Shown: piece by piece, positions 46,491 to 55,029 of the stretch | Numbering within the stretch: position 1 is the first letter of the stretch | Layout of the letters: the number at the start of each line of letters is the position of its first letter | NCBI RefSeq assembly: GCF_009867135.1 | Contig: NZ_CP047226.1 | Coordinates: forward strand, 496,001-560,000 | Reading direction: 5' to 3' | DNA length: 64,000 nucleotides | DNA from: Moraxella osloensis | Lineage (GTDB): Bacteria; Pseudomonadota; Gammaproteobacteria; Pseudomonadales; Moraxellaceae | Program-made: the position numbers and the translations under genes | Notes under the pieces: model-generated | Databases searched by the model: none | Told to the model about the DNA's origin: nothing | Seen by the model: only the letters and a program-made list of their open reading frames with translations

Positions 46491-47684
46491 ATGGGCTATC
46501 CATCCAACGCCGTAGACTGGTTAACAAAGCTGATTGGTTTTAACACCGTCAGTCGCTACTCCAATTTGCAATTGATTGAGTATGTGGCGGGCTATTGTGA
46601 GCAGTTGGGGTTGTCGCCACGTTTGACCTTTAATGAAGATAATACCAAAGCTAACCTCTTTGTGACTGTACCTGCGATGGGTAAGGGTGATAGTGTAACG
46701 ACAGGGGGTTTTGTGTTTTCCGGGCATACCGATGTGGTGCCCGTTGATGGGCAGGCATGGGATACCGATCCGTTTGTGGCGACCATTATGGAGGATAAGC
46801 TATACGGGCGTGGGGCTTGTGATATGAAAGGCTTTATTGCTTGCGCCTTAACCCTGTTGCCCATTGTGGTGCAAGCAAGCCGCGATAAGAGGCTCGGCAA
46901 ACCGATTCATTTGGCACTGTCGTATGACGAAGAAGTGGGTTGTTTGGGTGCGCCATTACTGCTTGCGGATTTAAAAGCGCAAGGGATTAAGCCCGACTAC
47001 TGTATCGTCGGTGAGCCGACCATGATGAAAATGGTTACCGCGCATAAAGGCATCCAAGTGTATCGCTGCCGTGTGCATGGCAAATCGGTGCATTCATCGC
47101 TGACCCCGCAAGGCGTTAATGCCATCAGCTATGCTAGCAAAATTATCAATTTTATTGATACACTTGCCGAACAATTGCAACAACATAACGACCAAGACAT
47201 GGCGTTTGATGTACCATTTTCGACCTTGTCAGTGGGCACTATTACCGGCGGTACGGCGACCAATATCGTGCCTAACCTGTGCGAATTCACCTTTGATTAC
47301 CGTAATTTGCCGCACATGAATGAAAGCCAAGTGATTGAGCCGATTCGCGCGTTTATCAAAACCCTTGAGCCTAAGATGCATGCCATTGACAGCGACACGG
47401 GCATTGAGCTAACTCGCAACGAAAATGTCCCTGCGATGACCGATAAAGATAGCCACGCCTTGCAACAGCTCATAGAAAATTTGGTGGATGAACAGCAGCG
47501 CCATAAAGTAGCGTATGCCACTGAAGGCGGGCAGTTTACCAATGCAGGCATTCCGACGGTGATTTGCGGACCTGGCGATATTGGCAATGCCCATAAAGCC
47601 AATGAGTTTGTCAGTCTAAACCAACTAGCAAAATGCGAAAGCTTCTTACAGCAAATTCTTCAACAATGCTGTGACAGCCATTAA
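46491..47684 (+). CDS. argE: Acetylornithine deacetylase
   Basis: M20-family zinc peptidase that removes the acetyl group from N-acetylornithine in arginine synthesis. The 397-residue product carries the metal-site motifs SGHTDVVPVDG, YGRGACDMKGFIAC and LSYDEEVGCLGA, plus the dimerisation domain (VHGKSVHSSLTPQGVNAI) and the C-terminal histidine region (GNAHKANEFVSL). A GTG at 46452 opens the frame but lies in the preceding hairpin; ATG 46491 gives the normal start. ArgE and DapE are hard to separate by eye, but the GACDMKG and PVDGQAWDTDPF patterns fit ArgE. Confidence 0.88.
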   Translation: MGYPSNAVDWLTKLIGFNTVSRYSNLQLIEYVAGYCEQLGLSPRLTFNEDNTKANLFVTVPAMGKGDSVTTGGFVFSGHTDVVPVDGQAWDTDPFVATIMEDKLYGRGACDMKGFIACALTLLPIVVQASRDKRLGKPIHLALSYDEEVGCLGAPLLLADLKAQGIKPDYCIVGEPTMMKMVTAHKGIQVYRCRVHGKSVHSSLTPQGVNAISYASKIINFIDTLAEQLQQHNDQDMAFDVPFSTLSVGTITGGTATNIVPNLCEFTFDYRNLPHMNESQVIEPIRAFIKTLEPKMHAIDSDTGIELTRNENVPAMTDKDSHALQQLIENLVDEQQRHKVAYATEGGQFTNAGIPTVICGPGDIGNAHKANEFVSLNQLAKCESFLQQILQQCCDSH

Positions 47685-47700
47685 AGTTTCTGGAAATATC

Positions 47701-49050
47701 ATGTCAAATCAATTAACCATACAGTTGTTACCCAAGCTCCCCCAAAGCCAATTTGCCAAACGCCGTGCCAAACTTGCTGAAGCCTTGCCAAACAATAGCA
47801 TCGCGATTTTGCAAACGGCACCCGCGCATATCCGCAACAATGATGCTGAGTACAAATACCGCGCCGACAGCAGTTTTTTCTACCTGACTGGCTTTGCCGA
47901 GCCAGAATCCGTCATGGTTTTGGAAAAAACTGACCATACTGTCAACTACACGTTATTTTTACGTGAAAAAGACAAACTACGTGAGATTTGGGATGGTAAA
48001 CGCGTAGGACTTGAAGGTGCAACTGCAGATTTTGGCGTGGATAAAGCGATTGCCATTGGCAAAATTGATGAGGTGATGCCAACTCTGATTTTTGGTAAAA
48101 AGCACGTGTTTGCCCGCTTTAATAATGAGCTGATTGACTGGCTTAATCAAGCCAAGCAGCTGCAGCGCGGCGAAGGTGTGGTCGATACCGTCACCAATAT
48201 TGACAGCCTTATCAATGAAATGCGGCTGATAAAAGATGAGTGTGAAATTGCACGCATGAAAGTCGCCGCCCAAATCAGTGCTTACGGGCATATTCGCGCC
48301 ATGCAAAGTGTGGCACCCATGATGCAGAAAAATCAAGGCAATGAAAGCAGACTGGAAGCTGAAGTCAACTATGCTTTTGCCCAATATGGCTGCGTACCCT
48401 CTTACAATAGTATTGTGGCGGGCGGCGACAATGCCAATATTTTGCACTATGTCGAAAACGACCAACCGCTGCACGATGGCGACTTGGTGATGATAGATGC
48501 GGGCGCCGAATACCAACACTATGCCGGTGATATCAGCCGTACTTTTCCTGTGAGTGGCAAGTTCAGTGACGTGCAAAAACAGGTGTATGATATTGTGTTA
48601 AATGCCAATATCGCCGCCATCAACAGCCTAAAAGCAGGCGAACATGGCAAAATCCATCATGAAACTGCGCTCAAAGTACTGACCCAAGGCTTGATTGAGT
48701 TAGGGATTTTGACAGGCGATGTCGATGAGTTGATTGCTGATAAAGCCTATTTGCCGTTTTATATGCATGGCACAGGGCATTGGCTTGGCTTAGATGTGCA
48801 CGATGCAGGGCGCTATACTGGCGACGACGGTAAACCCAGAAAGCTTGAGAAAGGCATGGTGATTACCGTTGAGCCAGGCTTGTATTTCGCCCATGACAAT
48901 GCATTGGTACCCAAGAAATATCGGGGTATTGGCATTCGGATTGAGGATGATGTGGTTATTACCGAGGGTGAGCCGCTGGTGCTCACCCGTGACGTACCAA
49001 AAACAACGGAGGCGATTGAAGCGCTAATGCAGCAAAAAGTTGATTCATAG
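47701..49050 (+). CDS. pepP: Xaa-Pro aminopeptidase (aminopeptidase P)
   Basis: Two-metal (Mn) M24B peptidase that removes the N-terminal residue before proline. The 449-residue product has the creatinase-like N-terminal domain (NDAEYKYRADSSFFYLTGF) and all metal ligands: MIDAGAEYQHYAGDISRTF (two Asp), HGTGHWLGLDVHD (His), VEPGLY and IRIEDDVV (two Glu). ATG 47701 has a GGAA site 16 nt after the argE stop; the frame opens at 47671 inside argE. It is probably co-transcribed with argE. Confidence 0.95.
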   Translation: MSNQLTIQLLPKLPQSQFAKRRAKLAEALPNNSIAILQTAPAHIRNNDAEYKYRADSSFFYLTGFAEPESVMVLEKTDHTVNYTLFLREKDKLREIWDGKRVGLEGATADFGVDKAIAIGKIDEVMPTLIFGKKHVFARFNNELIDWLNQAKQLQRGEGVVDTVTNIDSLINEMRLIKDECEIARMKVAAQISAYGHIRAMQSVAPMMQKNQGNESRLEAEVNYAFAQYGCVPSYNSIVAGGDNANILHYVENDQPLHDGDLVMIDAGAEYQHYAGDISRTFPVSGKFSDVQKQVYDIVLNANIAAINSLKAGEHGKIHHETALKVLTQGLIELGILTGDVDELIADKAYLPFYMHGTGHWLGLDVHDAGRYTGDDGKPRKLEKGMVITVEPGLYFAHDNALVPKKYRGIGIRIEDDVVITEGEPLVLTRDVPKTTEAIEALMQQKVDS

Positions 49051-49104
49051 ATAGATTGATAGAGGCACATCTCTATATAGAGGCAAAGAAAAAAAATAGA
49101 AAAA

Positions 49105-49133
49105 AGAAAAGCCCAAGACAGTTGGGCTTTTTT
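49105..49133 (+). terminator. Bidirectional terminator after pepP
   Basis: AAAAGCCCAA and TTGGGCTTTT stem, 5-nt loop, A and T runs on both sides; serves the convergent phosphatase gene as well. Confidence 0.9.
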
Positions 49134-49156
49134 AAGGTCAATCGTTCATCGGGATG

Positions 49157-49630
49157 TTAGGCATCCACTGATGGATGTGCCAAATGTTCGATTTTATCTT
49201 CGGGTAAGTTTGTCAATAAATGGATGCGCTGAGAGAGTTGGCGCAATACTTGGCTAAAAGCGGCTTTTTCCACCTCATTATCGGCTGATACACTGTCGGT
49301 ATCATTGATATGCCAATGTGCAGTCAGTGGGAATTTGCCATCAATGTCCCCATGTTGTTGTAAAGAATTGCACAGCCCAATCACCAAATCAATCTTTGGC
49401 GCGTTGTCTTGTAAAAACTGATTGACGGATTTGGGCGCTAAGCTTTCGATATCATAACCTTCTTGTTTTAATACCTCAAGCGTGAATGGATGCGCGCTAG
49501 GGGATGGCTCAACGCCTGCGCTATAGGCTACAAAACGGTCACCACCAATTTTATTCAAAATGGCTTCTGCCATTAGGCTACGGCTAGCATTGTGCTTGCA
49601 CAAGAACAACACGTTATAAGGCTGCGTCAT
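49157..49630 (-). CDS. Low-molecular-weight phosphatase/arsenate reductase-like protein
   Basis: A 157-residue protein of the LMW protein-tyrosine-phosphatase/ArsC fold. The P-loop C-x5-R-S is LFLCKHNASRS (Cys11 to Arg17). Arsenate reductases of this type use extra cysteines near residue 80-90; here only IGLCNS (LVIGLC) provides one, so thioredoxin-coupled arsenate reduction is uncertain. YSAGVEPSPSAHPFTLEVL is the typical second motif. ATG 49630 has a GGGA site; a longer frame to 49669 lacks one. It stands alone without other ars genes. Confidence 0.8.
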   Translation of the reverse strand: MTQPYNVLFLCKHNASRSLMAEAILNKIGGDRFVAYSAGVEPSPSAHPFTLEVLKQEGYDIESLAPKSVNQFLQDNAPKIDLVIGLCNSLQQHGDIDGKFPLTAHWHINDTDSVSADNEVEKAAFSQVLRQLSQRIHLLTNLPEDKIEHLAHPSVDA

Positions 49631-50071
49631 CAATAAGTCCCTTGTCATCATTCTGCGAACGGTCGGCACGTTTGGGCGTGCAATTTTTGAGAATGAAATT
49701 TTACCTTCAATAGCAAAAAATTGCTATCAAAATCCCCACAATTGTGCGAGTTTAAACCGTTGACATTAACCGCTTGGTTTTGCCAACAATTCGCCATCAA
49801 ATAGGTGAAAAAATTATTTATTCCAAAAAGTAATATTTAGTATAAAAATAATTTGCGTTTAATGAATTTTAAAAATAACCATTATAAATATTTGATTTTG
49901 TTATGTTTTATGTAAATTAAAAAAAATAATAACTTACTTGTATAACTTTTGGTTGGGTTTTGTGAAAAGAAAGTTTGACATTAACTATTGATTCATGAAA
50001 AATCTACATACTGCAAGATTCTCGTTGCAATTTTTTACAAATATTTTTCTCTTTATACGTTCGAGGTAAAA
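49631..50071. other. 441-bp A+T-rich region before the NSS transporter gene
   Basis: No gene is seen. It is extremely A+T-rich between about 49800 and 49970. A TTGACA (49976-49981) lies about 90 bp before the transporter start, but no clear -10 follows at the right spacing. Confidence 0.4.
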
Positions 50072-51544
50072 ATGACTCAACAGCGTGAAAATTGGTCGGC
50101 TCGCTCAGGATTTATTCTGGCTGCTATTGGGTCGGCTGTAGGGTTAGGCAACATATGGCGCTTCCCTTATGTGGCTTATGAGAATGGCGGTGGGGCATTT
50201 ATGGTGCCTTATCTAATAGCATTAATAGCCGCTGGATTTCCTTTGCTATTTTTGGATTATGTGGTCGGTCAAAAATATCGCGGCGCGCCACCAACGGCAT
50301 ATAAACGTATGGTCAAGTCTGCTGAACCAATTGGTTGGTGGCAGGTGCTAGTGTGTGCCATCATTGGCATTTATTACGCTAGTGTTTTGGGATGGGCGGG
50401 CAGCTATGTATTCTTCTCATTTGGACAACAATGGGGTGCTGATACAGAAGCGTTTTTCTTCAAAACTTTCTTGCAAAATGCAGACACATTGAACTTTACT
50501 TTCGTGCCAAATCTCTTATGGTCATTGGTGTTAGTATGGTTAGTTGCATTGTTTATTATGTTCGCTGGGGTAAAAAAAGGTATTGAATTATCTAATCGTA
50601 TTTTTATCCCCCTTTTGGTTGTCATGTTCACTATTCTTGTAGTGCAGTCGTTACGCTTACCAGGCGCAACAGAGGGTCTTAATGCGTTCTTTACCCCAAA
50701 TTGGTCGGCAATGGCAGACCCGAAAGTTTGGTTGGCGGCATTTGGGCATGTCTTTTTCTCAATGTCGATTGGCTTTGGTATCATGGTGACGTATGCCTCT
50801 TACCTTAAACGTAATGCGAATTTGACGGGTTCTGGCTTGGTAGTTGGCTTCGCTAATTCATCATTTGAATTGCTTGCAGGCATTGGTATTTTCTCGGCGT
50901 TAGGTTTTATGGCACAAGCATCAGGTAAACCAGTTGCTGAAGTCGTAAGTGGTGGTATCGGCTTGGCGTTTATTGCCTATCCTAAAATTATCTCAAGTAT
51001 GGGTGATTTGGGAAATATTATTGGTTTCTTATTCTATGCGTCGTTGACCGTGGCAGGCTTAACCTCAATGGTTAGTATTCTAGAAGTACCGATTTCGGCG
51101 TTTCGTGACAAGTTTGGTTGGTCTCGAAACAAGGCAGTGAGTATTGTCGGAGGTGTGTCTGCTGTGATTTCTATTTTGATGTTCTCAACTCAAAATGCAA
51201 TTACTTTTGTCGATATCATTGATAATTTCGCCAATAACATCGGTATTGTATTGGGTGCAATCTTGTCAATTATTTGGGTTTTCTGGCTTAATCGCTCATT
51301 AATTCCTGTTTTAACCAACCATATCAACCGCATCTCAAGTTTTAAAGTGGGTAAAGGGTGGGTATTTACATTGACTGTAATCACGCCAGTTGCGTTGATT
51401 GCGGCGTTGATTTTGACCTTAAAGTCTTTGCTTACTGAAGGTTATGGTGAATATCCGATGATGACCCAAGCCATTTTTGGTTGGGGCGTAGTTGCAATAT
51501 TTGCTGTGGGTGCAATGCTATTGAGCAGCATGAAACATAAGTAA
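50072..51544 (+). CDS. Sodium-dependent transporter, NSS (SNF) family
   Basis: A 490-residue inner-membrane Na+-coupled amino-acid transporter of the LeuT fold with about 12 helices. The helix-1 signature GSAVGLGNIWRFPYVAYENG, which forms the sodium and substrate sites, is intact. ATG 50072 has a GAGGT site; the longer frame to 49988 lacks one. It is followed after 34 nt by a 44-residue MetS-type small subunit, as in the Corynebacterium MetPS methionine/alanine importer. Substrate methionine or alanine is therefore plausible but inferred. Confidence 0.92.
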   Translation: MTQQRENWSARSGFILAAIGSAVGLGNIWRFPYVAYENGGGAFMVPYLIALIAAGFPLLFLDYVVGQKYRGAPPTAYKRMVKSAEPIGWWQVLVCAIIGIYYASVLGWAGSYVFFSFGQQWGADTEAFFFKTFLQNADTLNFTFVPNLLWSLVLVWLVALFIMFAGVKKGIELSNRIFIPLLVVMFTILVVQSLRLPGATEGLNAFFTPNWSAMADPKVWLAAFGHVFFSMSIGFGIMVTYASYLKRNANLTGSGLVVGFANSSFELLAGIGIFSALGFMAQASGKPVAEVVSGGIGLAFIAYPKIISSMGDLGNIIGFLFYASLTVAGLTSMVSILEVPISAFRDKFGWSRNKAVSIVGGVSAVISILMFSTQNAITFVDIIDNFANNIGIVLGAILSIIWVFWLNRSLIPVLTNHINRISSFKVGKGWVFTLTVITPVALIAALILTLKSLLTEGYGEYPMMTQAIFGWGVVAIFAVGAMLLSSMKHK

Positions 51545-51578
51545 CTAACAAATCGATTGACGATATAAGGAACAAATC

Positions 51579-51713
51579 ATGAATGGTTCAGCAATGATTT
51601 TGATGGTGTTTGCGATGGCATTTATTTGGGGGGGGTTAATTTGGTCTTCATTACACTTACTGAAAAACCCAGACCTTCCACTCGAAAATATCCCTGAAGA
51701 GCATCATGACTAA
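51579..51713 (+). CDS. MetS-family small subunit of the NSS transporter
   Basis: A 44-residue protein translated from the sequence: MNGSAMILMVFAMAFIWGG, then LIWSSLHLLKNPDLPLEN, with one membrane helix and an acidic C-terminus. Small proteins of this pattern follow NSS transporters and in Corynebacterium MetS is needed for transport. A TAAGGA site precedes the ATG. A strong terminator follows, so transporter and subunit form a two-gene operon. Confidence 0.85.
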   Translation: MNGSAMILMVFAMAFIWGGLIWSSLHLLKNPDLPLENIPEEHHD

Positions 51714-51714
51714 T

Positions 51715-51745
51715 AAAAAAACCCCGAATCGTCGGGGTTTTTTTT
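51715..51745 (+). terminator. Bidirectional terminator after the MetS-like gene
   Basis: CCCCGA and TCGGGG stem on a 4-nt loop with long flanking A and T runs; shared with the convergent alaA-type gene. Confidence 0.92.
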
Positions 51746-51755
51746 CAATGAAACA

Positions 51756-53429
51756 TTAATCGGTGCCATATTCTTGGCGTTTTGTGGCAAAAAAGCGCTC
51801 CAGTCGATCCATCGCTTCATGCAAATCTGATGCATTGGGCAAAAATACCACGCGAAAATGGTCAGGCGCATGCCAGTTAAAGCCCGTACCTTGTACCATC
51901 AAGACTTTTTCTTGCAGTAATAATTCCATCATAAATTGCATATCATCTTCGATTGGATAAATGTCACGGTCAATTTTTGGGAAACAATAAAACGCCCCTT
52001 GTGGCATGGTACATGAGATACCTTTAATGGCGTTTAGACGCTCAATAGCGATGTTGCGCTGCTGATACAGGCGACCGGTTGGTGCGGTCAAGGCTTGCAT
52101 ACTTTGATAGCCACCCATCGCCGTTTGAATCGCGTATTGTGAGGGGACGTTGGCACAAAGCCGCATCGATGATAGCATGGTTAACCCTTCAATAAAATCA
52201 GCCGCATGGTGTTTTTTACCCGATAACATCATCCAGCCTGAGCGAAAACCTGCGATACGGTGCGACTTTGACAAGCCGTTGTAAGAGATAACCAAGCAGT
52301 TTTTGGCAAGGGTGCACATCGGTACATGCACGGCATCATCATACAGCACGCGGTCATAAATCTCATCCGCCATCAGTACAAGCCCGTGTTTTTCTGCTAG
52401 TGCCACGATTTTTTTTAAATTTTCGGTAGAATAAAGCGCGCCTGTTGGGTTGTTTGGGTTGATGACCACAATGCCTTTGGTGCGCTCATTGATTTTGCTT
52501 TCGATATCAGCAATATCTGGCTGCCAGTTGTCGGCTTCATTACACAGATAATGAACCGCTTTACCCCCTGCCAAATTCGTCGCCGCTGTCCAAAGCGGGT
52601 AGTCAGGCATAGGAATCAGCACTTCATCGCCGTCATCCAGTAACGCTTGCATGGTCATCACAATCAGTTCAGAGACGCCATTGCCCAAATACACATCGGC
52701 AACGTCTACCGCTTCTAACAATCCTTTGGCTTGGTAATACTGCAAAATCGCTTTACGCGCGGCAAAAATCCCTTGAGAGTCTGAATAGCCAATGGCATTG
52801 GGCAAATTCATCGCCACATCTGATAAAATCTCTTGCGGCGCTTCAAACCCAAATGGGGCAGGGTTGCCGACATTGAGTTTGATGATTTTATGACCTTGTG
52901 TCTCCATGCGGTTGGCAGTTTGTAGCAAAGGACCGCGAATGTCATAGCACACGTTTTGCAGTTTGTTGGATTTGTTCAAAGTTTTCATGGTAGATACATC
53001 ACTACTAGGTTTGGGATTAGGTGTGGGATGGTTTGGTTGAAAATTGATAGCAGCAGGCGTCATCGGTTGAGCCGTTTGACCCTGCCGCGGGTTCGCTTGA
53101 TTGGCATCGGTTGATGCTTGTGCTACAGTAGTATCGTTGAGCGTATGCGCTGCTAACGCTTGCGTGCTGACACTGACGTTATGACTATGACTTTCCACCC
53201 CAGTACCTGATAGTAAATAGCTTTCGCTGCAGCCCAACAGACTGGCAAGCACAGGCAGTTTATTGGACACGATGCCATTGGAGCCGCGCTCCCAATTAGA
53301 AATGGCGGCACGGCTAACTTTAGCACCAGCTTGGGTCATTAAATCGGCGAGTTCGGCAGTGGTCAAACCTTTGCTTTTACGCAGCTGCGTCAAGCGTTGT
53401 CCAGCCGATAGTTTAGCGTCAGTGAGCAT
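51756..53429 (-). CDS. alaA: AlaA-type aminotransferase fused to an N-terminal XRE helix-turn-helix domain
   Basis: A 557-residue protein. Residues about 8-75 are an XRE/Cro HTH (RLTQLRKSKGLTTAELADLM and VSRAAISNWERGS). Residues 76-147 are a Gln/Pro/Asn-rich linker. From residue 148 (MKTLNKSNKLQ) it is co-linear with E. coli AlaA, the glutamate-pyruvate aminotransferase: NVGNPAPFGFEAP, INPNNPTGALYS, the PLP lysine about residue 388 in YNGLSKSHRIAGFRSGW, and TGFNWHAPDHFRVVFLP. The internal ATG 52988 lacks a ribosome site, so the fusion is the main product. It may sense its own substrate or PLP while binding DNA; this is inference. Confidence 0.9.
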   Translation of the reverse strand: MLTDAKLSAGQRLTQLRKSKGLTTAELADLMTQAGAKVSRAAISNWERGSNGIVSNKLPVLASLLGCSESYLLSGTGVESHSHNVSVSTQALAAHTLNDTTVAQASTDANQANPRQGQTAQPMTPAAINFQPNHPTPNPKPSSDVSTMKTLNKSNKLQNVCYDIRGPLLQTANRMETQGHKIIKLNVGNPAPFGFEAPQEILSDVAMNLPNAIGYSDSQGIFAARKAILQYYQAKGLLEAVDVADVYLGNGVSELIVMTMQALLDDGDEVLIPMPDYPLWTAATNLAGGKAVHYLCNEADNWQPDIADIESKINERTKGIVVINPNNPTGALYSTENLKKIVALAEKHGLVLMADEIYDRVLYDDAVHVPMCTLAKNCLVISYNGLSKSHRIAGFRSGWMMLSGKKHHAADFIEGLTMLSSMRLCANVPSQYAIQTAMGGYQSMQALTAPTGRLYQQRNIAIERLNAIKGISCTMPQGAFYCFPKIDRDIYPIEDDMQFMMELLLQEKVLMVQGTGFNWHAPDHFRVVFLPNASDLHEAMDRLERFFATKRQEYGTD

Positions 53430-53460
53430 AGCGGGGATTCCGGTCGAATATCAATGAATC

Positions 53461-53494
53461 ATATTAATTTTGTCAGAAATACTGACAAAATTAA
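53461..53494 (-). promoter_or_regulatory. Promoter of the HTH-AlaA gene overlapped by a perfect 13-bp inverted repeat (candidate operator)
   Basis: Arms TTAATTTTGTCAG (53464-53476) and CTGACAAAATTAA (53482-53494) with a 5-nt AAATA spacer. On the minus strand, TTGTCA (53488-53483) and TAATAT (53466-53461), 16 bp apart, form a promoter inside it. The transcript would start about 25 nt before the ATG. There is no T run, so a terminator is unlikely. The HTH of the encoded fusion is the natural candidate to bind it. Confidence 0.6.
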
Positions 53495-53570
53495 AGTATA
53501 AATATTGGCGGATAACTGCCAATAGATAAACTACGCTTATCAGTATAATAATGCAAGAAAAACTTACAAT

Positions 53571-53600
53571 TTTTTAACTAACAACTTTTTAACTAACAAC
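53571..53600 (+). repeat. 15-bp tandem direct repeat just before gpx
   Basis: TTTTTAACTAACAAC occurs twice in a row (53571-53585, 53586-53600), directly followed by the AAGGAG ribosome site. Confidence 0.8.
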
Positions 53601-53613
53601 AAGGAGATTTGCT

Positions 53614-54105
53614 ATGGAAGATTTTTACCAATTGTCCGCGACCGATATTCGAGGTCAACTAGTTGATTTTGACACGCTTAGAGGTAAAGTCGTATTGATT
53701 GTGAATACCGCAAGCAAATGCGGCTTTACCCCACAGTTTCAGGGCTTAGAAAAGCTATACCAAGCTTACAAAGACCAAGGGTTGGTGGTGTTGGGGTTTC
53801 CCTGCAACCAATTTGGTCAGCAAGATCCTGGCAGTGAAGCGCAAATTAGTGAGTTTTGCCAAATCAATTATGGCGTGACCTTTCCGATGATGGCAAAAGT
53901 TGACGTCAATGGTAAAGATACCCATCCTGTTTATCAGTTTTTAAAATCACAGCCACAGGGCAAGGGTATGTTGGGTGACGCCATCAAATGGAACTTTACC
54001 AAGTTTTTAGTTGATGCACACGGCAGAGTCGTAGATCGTTTTGCACCGACCAAAGCCCCCCAAGACCTTGAGGTGGATATCAAAGCACTACTGCAGCAAC
54101 AGTGA
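53614..54105 (+). CDS. gpx: Glutathione peroxidase family protein (cysteine type)
   Basis: Peroxidase that reduces hydroperoxides, in bacteria mostly using thioredoxin. The 163-residue product has the peroxidatic Cys36 in [11 protein letters not shown] (not selenocysteine), the [13 protein letters not shown] motif with the catalytic Gln and a possible resolving Cys, and the Trp/Asn of [12 protein letters not shown] strong AAGGAG site precedes the ATG. It is divergent from the HTH-AlaA gene and followed by a perfect hairpin. Confidence 0.95.
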   Translation: MEDFYQLSATDIRGQLVDFDTLRGKVVLIVNTASKCGFTPQFQGLEKLYQAYKDQGLVVLGFPCNQFGQQDPGSEAQISEFCQINYGVTFPMMAKVDVNGKDTHPVYQFLKSQPQGKGMLGDAIKWNFTKFLVDAHGRVVDRFAPTKAPQDLEVDIKALLQQQ

Positions 54106-54130
54106 GAAAAGGCGGGAGAGAAAAAAATAA

Positions 54131-54161
54131 AAAGGATTTAATTGGGGGAATTAAATCCTTT
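54131..54161 (+). terminator. Hairpin terminator of gpx
   Basis: AAAGGATTTAATT and AATTAAATCCTTT, a perfect 13-bp stem on a GGGGG loop; the U tract is only three. Confidence 0.7.
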
Positions 54162-54325
54162 GGGTGACAAGCGATAGTGACATTGTTATTATTGTTATCT
54201 TATTATTCTTATTGTTAGCTATGACCTTGCTGGCCATATAGGTATGATAGGGTTTTTATGTGACAACCACATGACATGCTCAGCAAAATTTTTTTAAAAA
54301 TTTTAACATTTGCCAAAAAAAATCG

Positions 54326-54353
54326 TTGACAGCAAAAATAAATTCTCTATAAT
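54326..54353 (+). promoter_or_regulatory. Consensus promoter of the tRNA-Val/tRNA-Asp pair
   Basis: Exact TTGACA (54326-54331) and exact TATAAT (54348-54353) with a 16-bp spacer, 17 bp before tRNA-Val. Confidence 0.85.
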
Positions 54354-54369
54354 ACCCACCACAGACGAT

Positions 54370-54445
54370 GGGTCGTTAGCTCAGTTGGTAGAGCGTCTGC
54401 CTTACACGCAGAATGTCGGCGGTTCGAATCCGTCACGACCCACCA
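54370..54445 (+). tRNA. tRNA-Val (anticodon TAC)
   Basis: Acceptor GGGTCGT/ACGACCC, A discriminator, encoded CCA. Anticodon loop CTTACAC in the TCTGC/GCAGA stem. Confidence 0.97.
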
Positions 54446-54481
54446 ATTTGACAAGTTTGGGTCATCGTCATCAGCTACCGT

Positions 54482-54558
54482 GCAGTGGTAGTTCAGTTGG
54501 TTAGAATACCGGCCTGTCACGCCGGGGGTCGCGGGTTCGAGTCCCGTCCGCTGCGCCA
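54482..54558 (+). tRNA. tRNA-Asp (anticodon GTC)
   Basis: Acceptor GCAGTGG/CCGCTGC with one T-G wobble at the fifth pair, G discriminator, encoded CCA. Anticodon loop CTGTCAC in the CCGGC/GCCGG stem. The GTTCGAGTC T loop is standard. Confidence 0.96.
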
Positions 54559-54601
54559 CTTATTTTAGTGGATTTAAAAACGAAATTTTTAAAGTTTTAT
54601 G

Positions 54602-54633
54602 CCTCAAATCTCCCCTGATTTGAGGTTTTTTTT
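54602..54633 (+). terminator. Terminator of the tRNA-Val/tRNA-Asp transcript
   Basis: CCTCAAATC and GATTTGAGG stem, 6-nt loop, eight T. Confidence 0.9.
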
Positions 54634-54770
54634 GGCTTCCGATATATGATAAGTTATTGATTATAAAAAATTTATTATTTTATGTATTTTTCTCTCCATG
54701 TGATTGGGAAAATTGATTTTGATTGTTAAGTTGAAAAGATATCTATTTTCAATATTTAAGTAAAACTAAC

Positions 54771-54843
54771 GTGACCATACGCTTGTGACCAAAACGTGAC
54801 CATTTTGTGACCGAAAATTTTGGCTTACGGTCTGTAGGGTCAC
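54771..54843 (+). repeat. Phased GTGACC iteron-like array
   Basis: GTGACC occurs at 54771, 54785, 54796 and 54807, with spacings 14, 11 and 11 bp, and inverted (GGTCAC) at 54838-54843. The 11-bp steps place them on one face of the helix. Such arrays are typical of protein-binding sites, for example integrase arm sites or replication iterons. Confidence 0.6.
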
Positions 54844-55029
54844 CCGCCAATTATTAAAGCCAATGATTAAAATACAAAAAGTATAGTAAAAATTAAAAGG
54901 CGGATTTCATTACAAGCTGTCAGGCAACCAAAATTCATGCAATCGAACAACAAAGTCTCGTATTTTATCGCATGAGATATACCGCAATATACCCATCGCT
55001 CCACTACCAAATTGCCCATGCGTTTTCCC

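Noticed and set aside
53614..54105. Selenoprotein glutathione peroxidase
   Set aside because: The catalytic position is a TGC cysteine codon, not an in-frame TGA.
54310..54504. 64-codon frame crossing tRNA-Val and tRNA-Asp
   Set aside because: It is the translation of the promoter and tRNA sequence (the familiar LAQLVERLPYTQ artefact) and has no ribosome site.
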